Assembly: GCA_027605045.1 (NCBI GenBank)
Contig: JAQFWX010000007.1
Coordinates: 310,001-374,000 of the forward strand
Source: Phallus indusiatus
Taxonomy: Eukaryota > Basidiomycota > Agaricomycetes > Phallales > Phallaceae
DNA length: 64,000 nt
Reading direction: 5' to 3'
The position numbers and the translations under genes were made by a program. Below, one piece after another: positions 21,810 through 33,008 of this stretch; the stretch's first letter is position 1, and each line of letters opens with the position of its first letter. The notes below the pieces were generated by a model. That model worked only from the letters and a program-made list of their open reading frames with translations, was not told the origin of the DNA and did no database searches.

Positions 21810-22384
21810 CTACTTTTTGGGGTCGGGTGCATCAGGGTTTTTACATGCAATGATTTTGATTTTTTCCGCTGAAACGACTTCGTTGCTTTCCATTTTGAAT
21901 TGTGGATTTTTCACAATGAATGTCCATACATCGTCGCAGAGCCGGTATGTCCTCAAATGTCCCTGAAATATCGCACAAAACGGGGACGCCAGTCAGAACC
22001 GCAAGCGAAATTCAAAACTCCGACTAATTTACCTTGAGAGATGTCTTCGTCTTAACCTGTTTCGAAAGTGTGTCCGCCAACGACTTGTCGAACTAAATAT
22101 AATATATAGTGCATGCACGAGGGCCGTGAGCGTTAGTGGCGGTATGATCCGGTGTGAATGAGAGAAAGACCATATATCCACCTGCGCAAGAACTTTCATC
22201 GCCAACTGCGGTGTTATGGTACCATCAGTAATCAACTCGTCAAGCGAGTCCGTGAGAGCCATGCCAATCCTGGAAGAGACGGTTCGTTCTTAGAACTGAG
22301 GTACGTGTGAGATGAGAAGACGCAAGTCACATACGAAGATCCTCTATAGAATTCGTAGTATACGGTCTCTTTGGCTGTTGTCAT
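21810..22384 (-). CDS. TOA2: Transcription factor IIA small (gamma) subunit
   Basis: General RNA polymerase II factor in the nucleus; with the large subunit it binds TBP and stabilises it on the TATA box. Four exons: 22335-22384 ([17 protein letters not shown]), 22182-22269 ([20 protein letters not shown]), 22033-22092 ([20 protein letters not shown]) and 21810-21962 ([26 protein letters not shown]). Exon sum is 351 nt, giving 116 residues, the normal size for the family. The helical-bundle half and the beta-barrel half ([14 protein letters not shown]) are both complete. It shares a ~240-bp divergent promoter with the membrane-protein gene starting at 22626. Confidence 0.95.
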
Positions 22385-22625
22385 TTTATTCCTAACACTA
22401 CCGTTGTAAAAGTGAAAGTGGTGTGGCGGGAAAAGCCAGAGGACGTCGACAAGGAGGAGTCGGTAGACGTAGTCGGGATCAAAGGATGAGGTGCTTTTAG
22501 TCAGCAGGCTTATGTCATGGTGGAGCACGTGAAGAAATTTGTCATTTGCGGAGCTGTAAATTTGGTAGTTAAGCCCAGCCCAACAGCGGCCTTTGGAGCA
22601 CCAACTCTTCATCTCATTGCACGTC

Positions 22626-23955
22626 ATGGTCAGTCATATATACCTCTAATTAATCGTCTTGTTGATCAACTATTTACCTACTATTTCAGCCGAGCTTGAA
22701 TTCATTTGCCACTCTCCAAACATTCAACGTTCTCACGTACTTGTGGTTTACCGCAGCCAATGTCTTCGCATTCACCTTATCCTTCGGCCTCAGAGATTTC
22801 ACAGATATTGACCCACCAGACCAATGGAAATACGGTTACGGAATAGGAAAAGAAACATATCTTACCCCTGCTCCTTGGATTTACATTGTTCTCTTCGCGG
22901 TTCACATACTTTTTGCTGGTACAGTCGCTTTTGGGCAGTTCACTGAACGAGGAAGAGAAATCGTCGTCGGTGGCCTTGGATAGTATGTTTGGTTTTCTTG
23001 ATTCTTTGTACTTGTTTTTACTGATTGTCGTGTGTTCGCTTAGTCGATGGCCGGTTCTAATGGTTTTGAGTATCATTTGGACAGCTACATGGATAAGACA
23101 GTGGTATTATGCCTCTTGGATTTTTGCCGCCGCAGTTGCAGCTCTGGCGATTGAGACGAATCGCACCATCAAGAGACGCTATCGTCTTCAATATGAAATT
23201 GATGTCAAGGAAGAACGTGCGTTCTATTCTCTCTTACACCGCATTGCCATGGAGCTCATCTGACTTTGTAATCGTCGCAGTCTTCGTCCATGTAATTTCT
23301 TCTCCGTTTTATATCGCTCTGCGATGTTTTCTGAATGCGTTCTGAATTATAGGCTCCCTTCTCCTTCTACGAAGGCTGGACCATACGTAAGCCTTCCATG
23401 TCATGATATTACGTTCTATTCAAATTTAAATGGCGTGACCGTTCCGTTCTTGCCCGTAGTGATACTAATCGTCAACACCTTTGCAACGTTCGCGCCGGTC
23501 TCACAATCATCCGGATTAACGAGTAGAATCTTCGCAATTTGGTTCATGTATGTAACTGTCCCGGTTCTCGTTTACTCTGCAGAAAGTTCACCAATTTTTT
23601 TCTTCTTTTTTTATGCAGCATACTTATATCTGGCTTGGCGTTCCTGTCGTCATTCAACTACACAACTGGCGATGTCCCTCAGACGCTCGTCCTGGCTCTC
23701 GGTCAAATTGCGATATTCGTCCACCAAATTACTCGCGAGGTAACGCAGTACTTCTTTCACGTCTATCTTACTCACCTTTTTTTTCAAACTTCACAGAACA
23801 CCAATCATCAACACCTTGTTGGATGGTTTGCATTCGCATTTGGAATCATCAGCATTTGGGCTGTGGCGTACAGCTCGTGGTTGACCATTCATATCCTCAG
23901 ACATGGCGCTGGGTCCCTTAGGTTACCCGAAGACAACGCAGAAGAACATGCTTGA
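22626..23955 (+). CDS. Multi-pass membrane protein of unknown function (possibly DUF1774)
   Basis: Fungal integral membrane protein with seven or eight predicted TM segments; it looks like the DUF1774 group, from pattern only. The second exon has no ATG; reading back through a GT..AG intron (22629-22689) gives an ATG-only first exon at 22626-22628. Later exons read FNVLTYLWFTAANVFAFTL, PWIYIVLFAVHILFAGTVAF, RWPVLMVLSIIW, ASWIFAAAVAALAI, then an 11-nt exon at 23281-23291 giving EELFVHAPFSFYEGWTI, then LILIVNTFATFAPV, LAFLSSFNYTTGDVPQTLVLALGQ and HLVGWFAFAFGIISIWAVAYSSW. Stop at 23953-23955. Function unknown. Confidence 0.72.
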
Positions 23956-24197
23956 AACCCGAAAAGCTGACTCAGAGCAAACGAGCTTCTTTGCGTTCTA
24001 TTGTGTTTTAAGTCGCGGACCCAAACTTAACACTTTTTCTTGAATAACGTGTGATTTTTTTTCTTCATTTATACATATGCTTTGTACAATAGTCTGTTGT
24101 TTTTTATGTATGCCACAATTCATTTGTTTGAATTTGTTTGATATACGCAGCAAATTGTCGGGAATACAGCATAGGACAAGAACATAAGATTTACAAG

Positions 24198-25395
24198 TCA
24201 TGGTGTCGGATTATTTAAGAAAAACAAGGATGGAAGCTGTTTCCAAAAATCGTCCCTACTAGCCTCAAGAGTAGAAAGAAACCGTCCTCGACAAGGTTCA
24301 CAAGTCTGAGAAGGCCACGCGAAGCAAGTTCCGCCATCTTTCATCAGAAAAAGCGGATCACGATTGCGCAACATTTCCACTTCCAGCTGATCTCCGAACT
24401 TGTACAAACCTCGAACGCATTCGCTGGGATCGGAAGATATACAGTAGACATAATGTCCCTGCGTGGCTCGTTCAGTAGCCGTTTCGATGTATCCTTTGAA
24501 TACGTCGAATACGGCGTCTCGCCCAACGGTGAGACATCGGAAATCTTCAACGCCTAAAAGCGAGAAGTCCGCGGTTCGTTCGCCTTCTAACACGCGACTT
24601 GCGTATTTTTCGCGCATCGTGGATTCATATAATCGACGATCCGCTGTCCCGCGTATACGAGAGAGATGGTAAAAAGCGGCGGGCAGTATACTCTGGACGC
24701 CACATTTTCGGGCAAGACGGATAGCCGAGCACGGTTCGGGGGTTAGATTGTCCATTGAAGACGTCCCCTCGCGGTTCTCTTTTATAACACCTAGTTCCCC
24801 TTCGTTTAAATCCCATTCATTAAGCGTTGATGGCCAATCTCTCTCTAGAAGGTTGATAATACTTTCTCTGAGGTGATCGACTTGATATTTGTTTGCAAGT
24901 AGCAAAATTCCTTCCCCGATGTGAAGCGTATTCGGATCGTGTTTTCGCCATGGTATACATCTTTAAGCGATGCAATTTCAGACCGGATCAAAAGAGAGTT
25001 ATGATTTAGGTTCAAATAAATCACCTTGAATCATACAGAGCACCTAGAAACTTCTCGAGGTGCTCGGATTCATCCTGCAATCTAACCAGGGGAACGGAAT
25101 CAAACATATCTTCTTCGGGATGTACAGCCATTGGTAGCGCGAGCATTCCTTCGAAAACGGGAGATGCGCGAAGAAGAAAGACACGATCGACTTTGAACGC
25201 GGTAACGACATTTGTTTTTGGGCTGGGAAGCGAGAATAGTACAATATCTCCGTTTGGAAAGTATAAAGTAGCATGTTTGACTATTACTGAATCTTCTTCC
25301 AAGCGTCGCTTCTTTTGAGATTTAGAGGTGTTTTCTGCGTCTAGTGTGGGTGCTGTTGAGCCGCTTGCAGGCGCTCCCTGTGATCCTTCAGACAT
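24198..25395 (-). CDS. BTB/POZ domain protein
   Basis: 377 residues from two exons (25025-25395 and 24198-24960). The joined sequence ALYDSRCIPWRKHDPNTLHI crosses the intron in frame. Residues 1-45 are low complexity with a basic patch (KSQKKRRLEED). The BTB fold follows: HATLYFPNGDIVLFSL, FKVDRVFLLRASPVFEGMLALP, VPLVRLQDESEHLEKFLGALYD, then ILLLANKYQVDHLRESIINLLERDWP. The C-terminal half has CSAIRLARKCGVQSILPAAFYHLSR, as in the large mushroom family of BTB proteins. The start is the ATG at 25395; the frame is open 36 nt further. Role unknown; BTB domains dimerise and some link substrates to Cul3 ligases. Convergent with the membrane-protein gene. Confidence 0.86.
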
Positions 25396-25761
25396 AAGAG
25401 GTGTTGGATTTGATGAATAGATTTTGAACAAAAAAATGAGATTCGTTGGAGTATGTACACGTGTAGTAAGATAAAGTTATGATGTCGATGAGAGAGAGGC
25501 TGGCAGGCCTCGGAAGTTTCCTCTGGCAAACAGTGGTTGACTGGCGCTATTATGGCGCTTAAAGACCACAACTCATCTTCGACCACCGTGGTGTTTTGAT
25601 ATCCAGCCAATACTGATACATAAGATTTTGAGTGTTAGCAACCCAAATCAATGGTACCGGAGGTTATCAAAGCACGACGTTGAAAGTTTAGCTCATAAGT
25701 GTGCTTAACCTTAAACTTTGAATAGATCCAAGCTACTTCAACTTCCAGAACTCGTTCAATA
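25396..25761. other. Spacer between BTB gene and Helitron 3' end
   Basis: No gene seen; promoter region of the BTB gene running to the CTAG that ends the Helitron. Confidence 0.5.
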
Positions 25762-25775
25762 CTAGCAGAGAATAA

Positions 25776-25791
25776 GCGCAGCAAGCTGCGC
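25776..25791 (-). terminator. Helitron 3'-terminal hairpin
   Basis: GCGCAGCTTGCTGCGC on the minus strand, a short perfect stem followed after 10 nt by CTAG/T. In Helitrons this hairpin marks the end of rolling-circle transfer (family knowledge). Confidence 0.75.
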
Positions 25792-25882
25792 CCGTGTTCA
25801 GGCTTGATCCGAGCAAGTTAATTTTGAGATACAAAAATAAGAAAGATGGTATAAGAAAATAGTAGTCTAATACATATATGTA

Positions 25883-27237
25883 TCAAAGTAGTACATCTTT
25901 ATATACAATATTTACTGTTTTTCCATTAGAATTTGGAGGTAAAAGTACTTTTATCTGCCCCATATTAGTACCTCTGGAGACAGCAACATAAAGTTGTCCA
26001 TGAGAAAAAATTTGAGCACGTAAATCTATTCCAACATATCCTAATGACTGCCCTTGTGCTTTGTTGATAGTCATTGCGAATGCAGGCCGGAGGGGTATTG
26101 CAGCCTCATAAGTTCAAAGGGAAGATCGGTGGAAGTGAGTTTGATTCGTGGAATAAAGGCTGTGGATCCTTTTGCTGGACCTGTGAGAATTCGAACATGA
26201 AGGACTCTGCGACGTTTCTGGATGAGGCGAACACGGGTTCCATTACAAAGTCCTGCTTCAGGATTGATGTTGCGAAGGATGATAAGAGGCATATTGAGCT
26301 TCAGTTTGAGCTTTGCTGGTGGTAATCCAGGAACATCCAGTGAATTCAAGTATTCAACTGGGAATAAATCATCTTCGACCTCTCTCCTAATTGAATCCAC
26401 ACCATGGCAAACATCTATTTCTCCAGGAAATTGATTGAGAATTAACTCATTAAATTCATTGACTTCGGAGTTTCTTGGACAAAGAATTGCACGTTCGAGG
26501 AAATAGTTGTCATTGTGGTAGGAATCAACCTGGGGATAGGTAGCTTGAATGAGTCCTTGTACAGATGGTTCGCAGCGCATGTTTTCGGGAATATCAAAGG
26601 AATGATCCAGTGGAAGATCGATACCCTGTCCTATGCCATGAAGCCATTGAGCAAACTCCACACTCTGAGGATCAGCATGGTCAATACGCATATTCTCCAC
26701 CAAATGCAATATATGAACATTCTGCCAGAGTGGGGACCGTTGGATAGAGGCATTGATAATCTCTTCCTTGGAACCTTTGGGAACAACCGGCAGAATTTGC
26801 TGAAAATCTCCACCCCATGCCACAGTGATACCTCCAAATAAACGATCAGGTTCATTTCGAATATCCCATAGTGTACGATCGACAGCCTCGCATGTGTGAC
26901 GGTGCTGCATGGACATTTCATCCCATATGATTAATCGAACTTGAGCCATTAGTTCCGCACGAAGAGTGTTTCAGCCGATACCGCATGTCGAATTCGGAAG
27001 AATGTCAAGGGGAATCTTGAATGTGCTGTGAGATGTACGACCACCTTTGAGCAAAAGTGCAGCAATGCCTGATGATGCCACACATAGTACAATCATTCCT
27101 TCTGCTCTGCATGAGTGTGCAATCGCATTCCAAGTATATGACTTTCCAGTACCACCTGGTCCATGAAGAAAGAAGAGCCGACCCTGGTTATTGCGAACAG
27201 AGTCAAGGATTGCATCATGAGCAGCCCGTTGACCTGC
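25883..27237 (-). pseudogene. Helitron Pif1-like helicase domain, broken
   Basis: SF1 DNA helicase half of the Helitron protein, which unwinds DNA during rolling-circle transposition. Walker A GPGGTGKS lies at about 27141-27164, Walker B IIWDEMSMQHR just after 26949, GGITVAWGGDFQQILPVVP follows, and motif [16 protein letters not shown] and [16 protein letters not shown] close the domain. Two lesions are visible. A TGA replaces a codon between CGIG and NTLRAELMAQ (26971-26973), consistent with CGA to TGA. A one-base frameshift separates LMRLQYP from [10 protein letters not shown] (about 26085-26100). An L1 LTR at 27238 cuts the domain off from the Rep part. Confidence 0.85.
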
Positions 27238-28035
27238 TGTCAGGGTACACTACCGCGTCCCCTCCTTTTTCCTTATTTATTATCCTCGGTATATGTTCAT
27301 TTCCATTTCATTTACATTTCCCGTACATTAAATCCACCTTCCGTTTGCTCCCTCCGTCTCTATTTCACATTCTTTACTCGCGCGCGTTGCGCGCTCATAC
27401 CCGGCGTGATGCCCGTGACATCACGTCGCTTAGGCTCGGCTTGGGCGCCTGGCACTTAGCTGTGTCAGGGCCGCACGCCGCGTCGTCGTTTATGTTAGGG
27501 CTACTCAGCTCAGACTAGAGGGAGGGGATCCTAAGGCAATATATTGGAAGGGAAACTAACTACTCACCTAGAGGGAGGGGATCCTAAGAGAACAAGCTTA
27601 GGGACCCTCACTCTAGGTACAACGACTATATACATAAAACGACGACGCGGCGTGCGGCCCTGACACAGCTAAGTGCCAGGCGCCCAAGCCGAACCTAAGC
27701 GACGTGATGTCACGGGCATCACGCCGGGTACGAGTGCGCGACGCGCGCGAGTAGAGAAAGTGGAATAGAGACAGAACAAGGAAACGGAGAGTGAAAGTAA
27801 AATATGGAAATGATAAATAAAATAGAAAAGGGACGATGCCGATGATAATAAATAAGAAAATGAGAGACGGCGGTAGCGTACCCTGACAGTTTATGTATAT
27901 AGTAGCTGTACCTAGAGTGAGGGTCCCTAAGCTTGTTCTCTTAGGATCCCCTCCCTCTAGGTGAGTAGTTAGTTTCTCCCTCAATATATTTACTTAGGAT
28001 CCCCTCCCTCTAGTGTGAGCTGAGTAGCCCTAACA
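27238..28035 (-). mobile_element. L1 solo LTR in the Helitron, itself carrying a nested L1
   Basis: Minus-oriented copy with plus-strand ends TGTCAGGGTACACTACCG and GTAGCCCTAACA, flanked by CCTGC at 27233-27237 and 28036-28040. Without the nested element (27493-27888) and one copy of its duplication it is 397 bp. Confidence 0.88.
27493..27888 (+). mobile_element. L1 solo LTR nested in opposite orientation
   Basis: 396 bp starting TGTTAGGGCTACTCAG and ending ACCCTGACA, flanked by GTTTA at 27488-27492 and 27889-27893. It is the latest insertion at this site. Confidence 0.88.
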
Positions 28036-31000
28036 CCTGCGTTGAGTTGACCGTACATCTCTTCTGCATGAATTTGTTCATCGGCAATATTATAGTTTAG
28101 CTGCTCGGTGATAAGCCTATTTCCAGCGTTATTCTCCCAATCACCGATCACAGCAGGAAGACTAAAATCTGATAAAGATCGACCCATTTTATGGAGGATA
28201 ATATCAATTTTGTATAAGCCAAAGTCATAGATCTCCTCCTGTGTGGGATCTGGCTTATCATAATCTCGCTGTATGACACGCAAGAGATCATCACATAGGT
28301 GATCTCTGAACATCATCCAGAGATTCTGTGCATCGGAAGGAATTGAATGGGTAAGAATGGATACATACAGGCCTCGAAGTTGATGACCAGATTGAATTGC
28401 AGCAGCCTCTTGTAGGCAAAGTATCCATTCATTATCATCCTCCAAGAGACCTCTTGCCAAACAGGCTTCCTTGGCAGTCGGATATTCAATACCTTCAAAA
28501 GTACGAAGTTCTGCAAATGATCGTGCTCCACGTACAACCGTGAGAAGGGTACGAATATGAAATCGTTCACCTGAATAAGGACTTGCAAAATGAATACGAC
28601 CGATTGCGCGGCACCTTTGACGGGGTTTCCAGGAATTATTTGTCTTGTTCCAGACGAAGCGTTCAGGGAACTCGATATAATGCAACTCTCTGGCCCATGC
28701 ATAGTCTTCATTAGCTTTGAAATAAGCAGTAAGCTTGGTCCTGTGGTTTTCGATTCGATCAAGTAAGAGCTCTCGAGGAATATCTGGATTGAAAACCACC
28801 ATTTGCTGATTTTCATCATGAACAGGAAGTGCGATGACAGTTGGCACCTGTCGATGTAACTCAAACTCGTTGAGTCGCCAGATAGCCTCGTGTGAACTGA
28901 CATATCGACAATCCAAGTAGCGTTTAACCTCATTGCGTCGAAGTTCCTCGTTCGCTTGATTTCCCTGTTGACCTGGTTGTACCTCCAAAGTGGTCCTATC
29001 ATGACCCTTGTTAATATATTTATGAATATATTTTATAGCTCTGATTGAGGCTGTCATTTCCACATTGATATGACATGCAAACTCAAGCAGAAAAACAGGG
29101 CAGAAAGGAACCACATGGCGATTATCAAAGGTAATACCATTTTTGATAAATGTCCGGCCGTTATTTGGACGGGCATATGTTGGATAACCATCATTGTTAA
29201 GTGTGGTCACTTCGGCAAAATCCTTGGGAAATTTTTTACTGCATTTCCCGTTAACCATGCAGGGTGCATTAGGATGATCCCGTCCACATGGACCATGTAT
29301 CATGAGTGTGGTGACCAGCTCAAATAGTCTTGGATGTGTAGCAGGATCGGGTAGCTGAGCTGAAATAAGCGAGTCCACATCTGCAGGAGTGAGAAGGCGC
29401 GCATTCTGCTCCACCCATATCAGAAGATGCATGTGCGGTAAGCCACGCTTCTGGAATTCAATAGTATACACATATGCAGTAACTTCTCCAATATATCTAA
29501 ATTATTTGTTTAGTCAGTTGCACAAAGTTTTTTTATTGGATCTAAATTCTTACCCATCCTTTTTGAGTCTTTTCAACAGAGCTTTCTTTTTCAACTCAAA
29601 AACACGTGTGACCAAGTCAGGTCGATCGTGAATTGATTGACCTTCCAGTAATGCATTCTGAATTTCTGGCCATTGAGGATTGGCCGTCATAGTCAGAAAT
29701 ATCATAGGATTTCCAAGCTTGCGTGAAATTGCCAGAGAATTCTGACACGATTCAAGCATATTGCGAGCACTTCCTGTAAATGTTGCAGGGAGGATAACTT
29801 TTTGACCGATCTCATCGGCATCCACGTCTTCTCGTGTAAATGCGTCGATTGCTTGCTGATATAACTCGGCACGTAGCTTGGTCTGATTATGTTCAATCCA
29901 ACGTAGCCGACTTTGTTCTGATGCTGCCCATGCATCAACAATGTATTGCTGAAGAAGCTTTCCTCCTCGAAGTAGAGTATCTGGCTCATTCAGACGTTCC
30001 ATTATACGGTAGCAGTAATACTTTGCCATCGTAACCCAACGTTGCGAACAATTATTAGGATTAGCACCAGGAATGGCCCGATTTTCAAAAGGATTGCCGC
30101 GTAAGAAATCTGGTTGATTGGCATAAGGAATCCTATAGTGCCATCCAGGCTCACCAAGAGGAAAGAATAGAACATATTGTAAGGGTGCATAGAGAGCATG
30201 ACCCTCAGTAATACGTTGGAACCTATGAGCTGCATCTGGTGGACGCTGTAGTTGTAAAACGATATCGCGGTTTGCAGCCGCAACACCATCACCAGGTAAG
30301 ACGGCGGCAATCTCCTGTAGCCCGGGTGCGGGGAGATTGTATCTTCGAGGATCCTGAAAGACTCGGTATGTTAAACGGGCTTCCAGCACTTGGTTACCAG
30401 TTGCACGTAAACGTTCGTAAGCTTGCTGATATATTGGAACGAATGGATTATGCACCAACATCATCTCTTGAAGATCGGAGAGAGTGTTAATATTGAGTCG
30501 ATTCTGATTATTATTCTGACGATGTTGCAGTGTGGTTGCGGGATCGAAAATATATAGCTGTGCATAACTCGCTCTTGGTTGACCATGATCATCAACATTA
30601 TTTTCATCAGGTGCCAAACTCCCATGTCGATGATACAGCCCTCCTAATAGCTTGAGAACGTATGGCCCACGATTTGCCAATATTTGTTGATCGAAGTCTG
30701 CTCCAAGAGATGTGAAAGCCAGGGCAAAATTATACTGACGAATATTTTCTCGAAACTCTTTTGCCTCATCTGTTTGCTCGTGAAACAGACGCCTCAGTAA
30801 CTCGGGTGGTGGCTGTAAGTCAGGTAGTTCGATTTTTCCTTGGAGACAGCACATTCCAAATTTTGGATTAAGAATGGAAGAAGTGGTCAGACGCTCTGCA
30901 GACCAATGCAGCGCTCGACAATGTTGACATACTACTGTCATTGGTCCCAGATTGTTCACTTGGACTTCTTCTTCAATAACAGGCTGTCTGGCAAACAGCA

Positions 31001-31055
31001 ATAGCGGTCCGGGATCGACAGGAAGATCTTCTCTGAAAATATCTGGTCCTATTGC
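28036..31055 (-). pseudogene. Helitron Rep (HUH endonuclease) region
   Basis: Helitron_like_N/Rep part of the transposase. The frame 29550-31001 starts beyond the LTR and holds the Cys-containing MTVVCQHCRALHW..MCCLQGKI zinc-finger-like segment, then the long conserved block VLFFPLGEPGWHYRIPY, NRLNIN and FLTMTANPQWPEIQ. An intron of about 75 bp (around 29497-29567) joins KKDG to YIGEVTAYVYTIEFQKRG. The catalytic HUH motif is PHMH in GLPHMHLLIW (near 29435), and the two-tyrosine motif is YIHKYINKG (29007-29030). No stop was seen inside these two frames; the breaks are the LTRs on either side. It nicks and religates single strands in rolling-circle transposition. Confidence 0.85.
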
Positions 31056-31453
31056 TGTCAGGGTACGCTACCGCGTCCCCTCATTTTTCCTTATTTATTA
31101 TCATCGGTATATATCTATTTCTATCTTATTTATATTTCCCATGCATTGCCTCTACCATCCGTTTATTCTCTCCGTCCATATTTCACCTTCTCTGCTCGCG
31201 CGCGTTGCGCGCTCGTACACGGCGTGATGCCCGTGACATCACGTCGCTTAGGCTCGGCTTGGGCGCCTGGCACTTAGCTGTGCCAGGGCCGCACGCCGCG
31301 TCGTCGTTTTATGTATATAGTAGCTGTACCTAGAGTGAGGGTCCCTAAGCTTGTTCTCTTAGGATCCCCTCCCTCTAGGTGAGTAGTATAGTTACCTTCC
31401 AATATATTTACTTAGGATCCCCTCCCTCTAGTGTGAGCTGAGTAGCCCTAACA
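31056..31453 (-). mobile_element. L1 solo LTR in the Helitron N-terminal region
   Basis: 398 bp with plus-strand ends TGTCAGGGTACGCTACCG and GTAGCCCTAACA, flanked by ATTGC on both sides (31051-31055 and 31454-31458). It splits the Helitron reading frame between ENALDAI and AIGPDIFREDL. Confidence 0.88.
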
Positions 31454-31458
31454 ATTGC

Positions 31459-32215
31459 ATCCAGAGCATTTTCGTCATCTTCATCATTTTCATCATCTTC
31501 AGTATCTTGAATATCTTGGATATCCACATCTGGATCAGGGGGAGCATCTACCATAGGCTGATCAGCTTGTGGCAGTGGATTATTTAACTGTGCTGCTTGA
31601 ATTCGAGGTAAGCCTGCCCTGTTATCCAAACCCTGACCCCTGCCTCTACCATTACCCTGACCTCTGCCTCTACCATTACCATTACCCCTACCTCTACCTC
31701 TACCCCTACCCCGGCCACGTGCAGGCTGCAATTCGATCTGCTCCACCTGTGCACGTAAATTGGCGACACCAGCAACACCTAAATTTTCTTCCGGAACCAC
31801 ACCATTATTTCTTTGGCCATCTCGCCTGGGATGCAGTTGGATCTGATCTGCCTGAGCCCGTAGATTGACAACACCAGCAACACCTAAGTTTTCATTTGGA
31901 ATAAATCCATTATTCCTTCCAACATCCCTTCTAACATTCCTCTGTAGTTGTGGCTGAATAGCATCCAACTGTTCATATATTTGACGAAGTTGCTCCCTTG
32001 GTGTAGGGTGAAAAGGATCCTCACCCAGAGCAGGGCCAGGGTTTACAGGAACACCTGGTAATTCAAAAGGAATTGGCCCTGCAATAGGATTTTGCCTGAT
32101 TAAAATTTGTCTTCTCTCTCTTCTTTGAGTAGGAGAAGTCATTTGACGCTCCTCTCTTTCCCTCTGCCGTTCAATTATTCTATCCCTTTCCGGAGTTGTG
32201 GGTTGCCTAAAAAAA
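31459..32215 (-). pseudogene. Helitron protein N-terminal region with RG-rich repeats
   Basis: Frame from about 32215 (after a likely intron) through MTSPTQRRERRQILIRQ to the LTR at 31453. It contains a ~40-residue tandem repeat (NGFIPNENLGVAGVVNLRAQ / NGVVPEENLGVAGVANLRAQ), an RGRGRG stretch about 45 residues long, and an acidic DTEDDENDEDDEN tail. Such low-complexity N-termini precede Rep in many fungal Helitrons. RG boxes suggest nucleic-acid binding (inference). The first exon upstream of the intron, near 32270, was not resolved. Confidence 0.65.
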
Positions 32216-32707
32216 TTAATTTAATTAATTTTTATTTATTTTGATAATATATCCAACAACTCACATTGTAGAATAATAATAAATCCCAAAAGTGTTTGAG
32301 TTTAGAACTTGTTCCGAGGTGGGGGCTGTTCCACTTCCCCCACAGTGGTGGTAGGTACCCCTAAAAGAGTGGGTTTTGGACCCCCCCGAGGAAGTTACCA
32401 CGAAGAAGGCACCCACAGCTTATGTCCACAATTAGCTTTTTGAGCCTGAAATCAAAAATCAAAAATTTTCCCTTTTTCTTCTGGGAAAAAAAGGTTGCAA
32501 TATTTTATTCATACATTTTTTATAATACAATTTTTTTTTATATAAAAAACTCTTGAGTTTAGTGGAAACCGGGCCACAATTGTTGCAATTTGTTCACTAC
32601 CTGGACCTGCGCGCGCGCAGCTCTTTTTTATTATGTAAGGGATTACGTAAATTATAAATTTAGACGCTGGACCATCGCGACTTCATATATGTAACAAGGG
32701 TGGAATA

Positions 32708-32723
32708 GCGCAGCAAGCTGCGC
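32708..32723 (-). repeat. Second Helitron-type terminal hairpin
   Basis: The same 16-bp hairpin as at 25776-25791, with about 30 bp of similar sequence on its right (CGTGCTTGAGGC versus CGTGTTCAGGC). On the minus strand it is followed by TATTCCACC-CTTG-T, which looks like CTAG with one change. It is therefore probably the 3' end of another, older Helitron lying to the right. Confidence 0.5.
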
Positions 32724-32749
32724 ACGTGCTTGAGGCTTTCTCAGAGCTT

Positions 32750-33008
32750 GTGTCAGGTAAGGGTCTCAATGGGTTTTGGGTATGACGGGTAATACCTGCG
32801 GGTATGGGTATTTTTGTGTAAAAAGCTAAACCATACCTGCCCCAGGTTTTGCAATTTTCGATTTTTGAGAAATGGGTTTGACCCGATACCCACAGGTTTG
32901 CGGGTAAACCCGTGAAAAACCCGTACCTGTACCCGCGGGTTTTGGAAAAAATGAAATTCACAGGTTCAGGTACCCATACCCATGGGTAAAACCCGTTGAG
33001 AACCTTAG
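32750..33008. repeat. Complex repeat of ACCCGYGGGTA motifs
   Basis: A 260-bp stretch with many direct and inverted copies of short words such as CCCGCGGG, ACGGGTA, TACCCGTA and ACCCATGGGTA. No coding sense. It looks like the subterminal repeat region of a DNA transposon (hAT-like in my memory), but no transposase or clear ends are visible. Confidence 0.5.

Larger units (their letters stand above)
25762..32700 (-). mobile_element. Decayed autonomous Helitron (rolling-circle transposon)
   Basis: Codes on the minus strand for the two defining Helitron activities, a HUH-type Rep and a Pif1-like helicase, in one long gene. The minus-strand 3' end shows the hairpin GCGCAGCTTGCTGCGC, a 10-nt spacer and CTAG followed by T, the canonical Helitron 3' terminus (25762). 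The 5' end is not fixed; it should lie near 32690, just beside a second copy of the same hairpin. The element is dead: a frameshift near 26090, a TGA at 26971-26973, and three L1 LTR insertions (27238-28035 with one nested, and 31056-31453). Confidence 0.85.
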
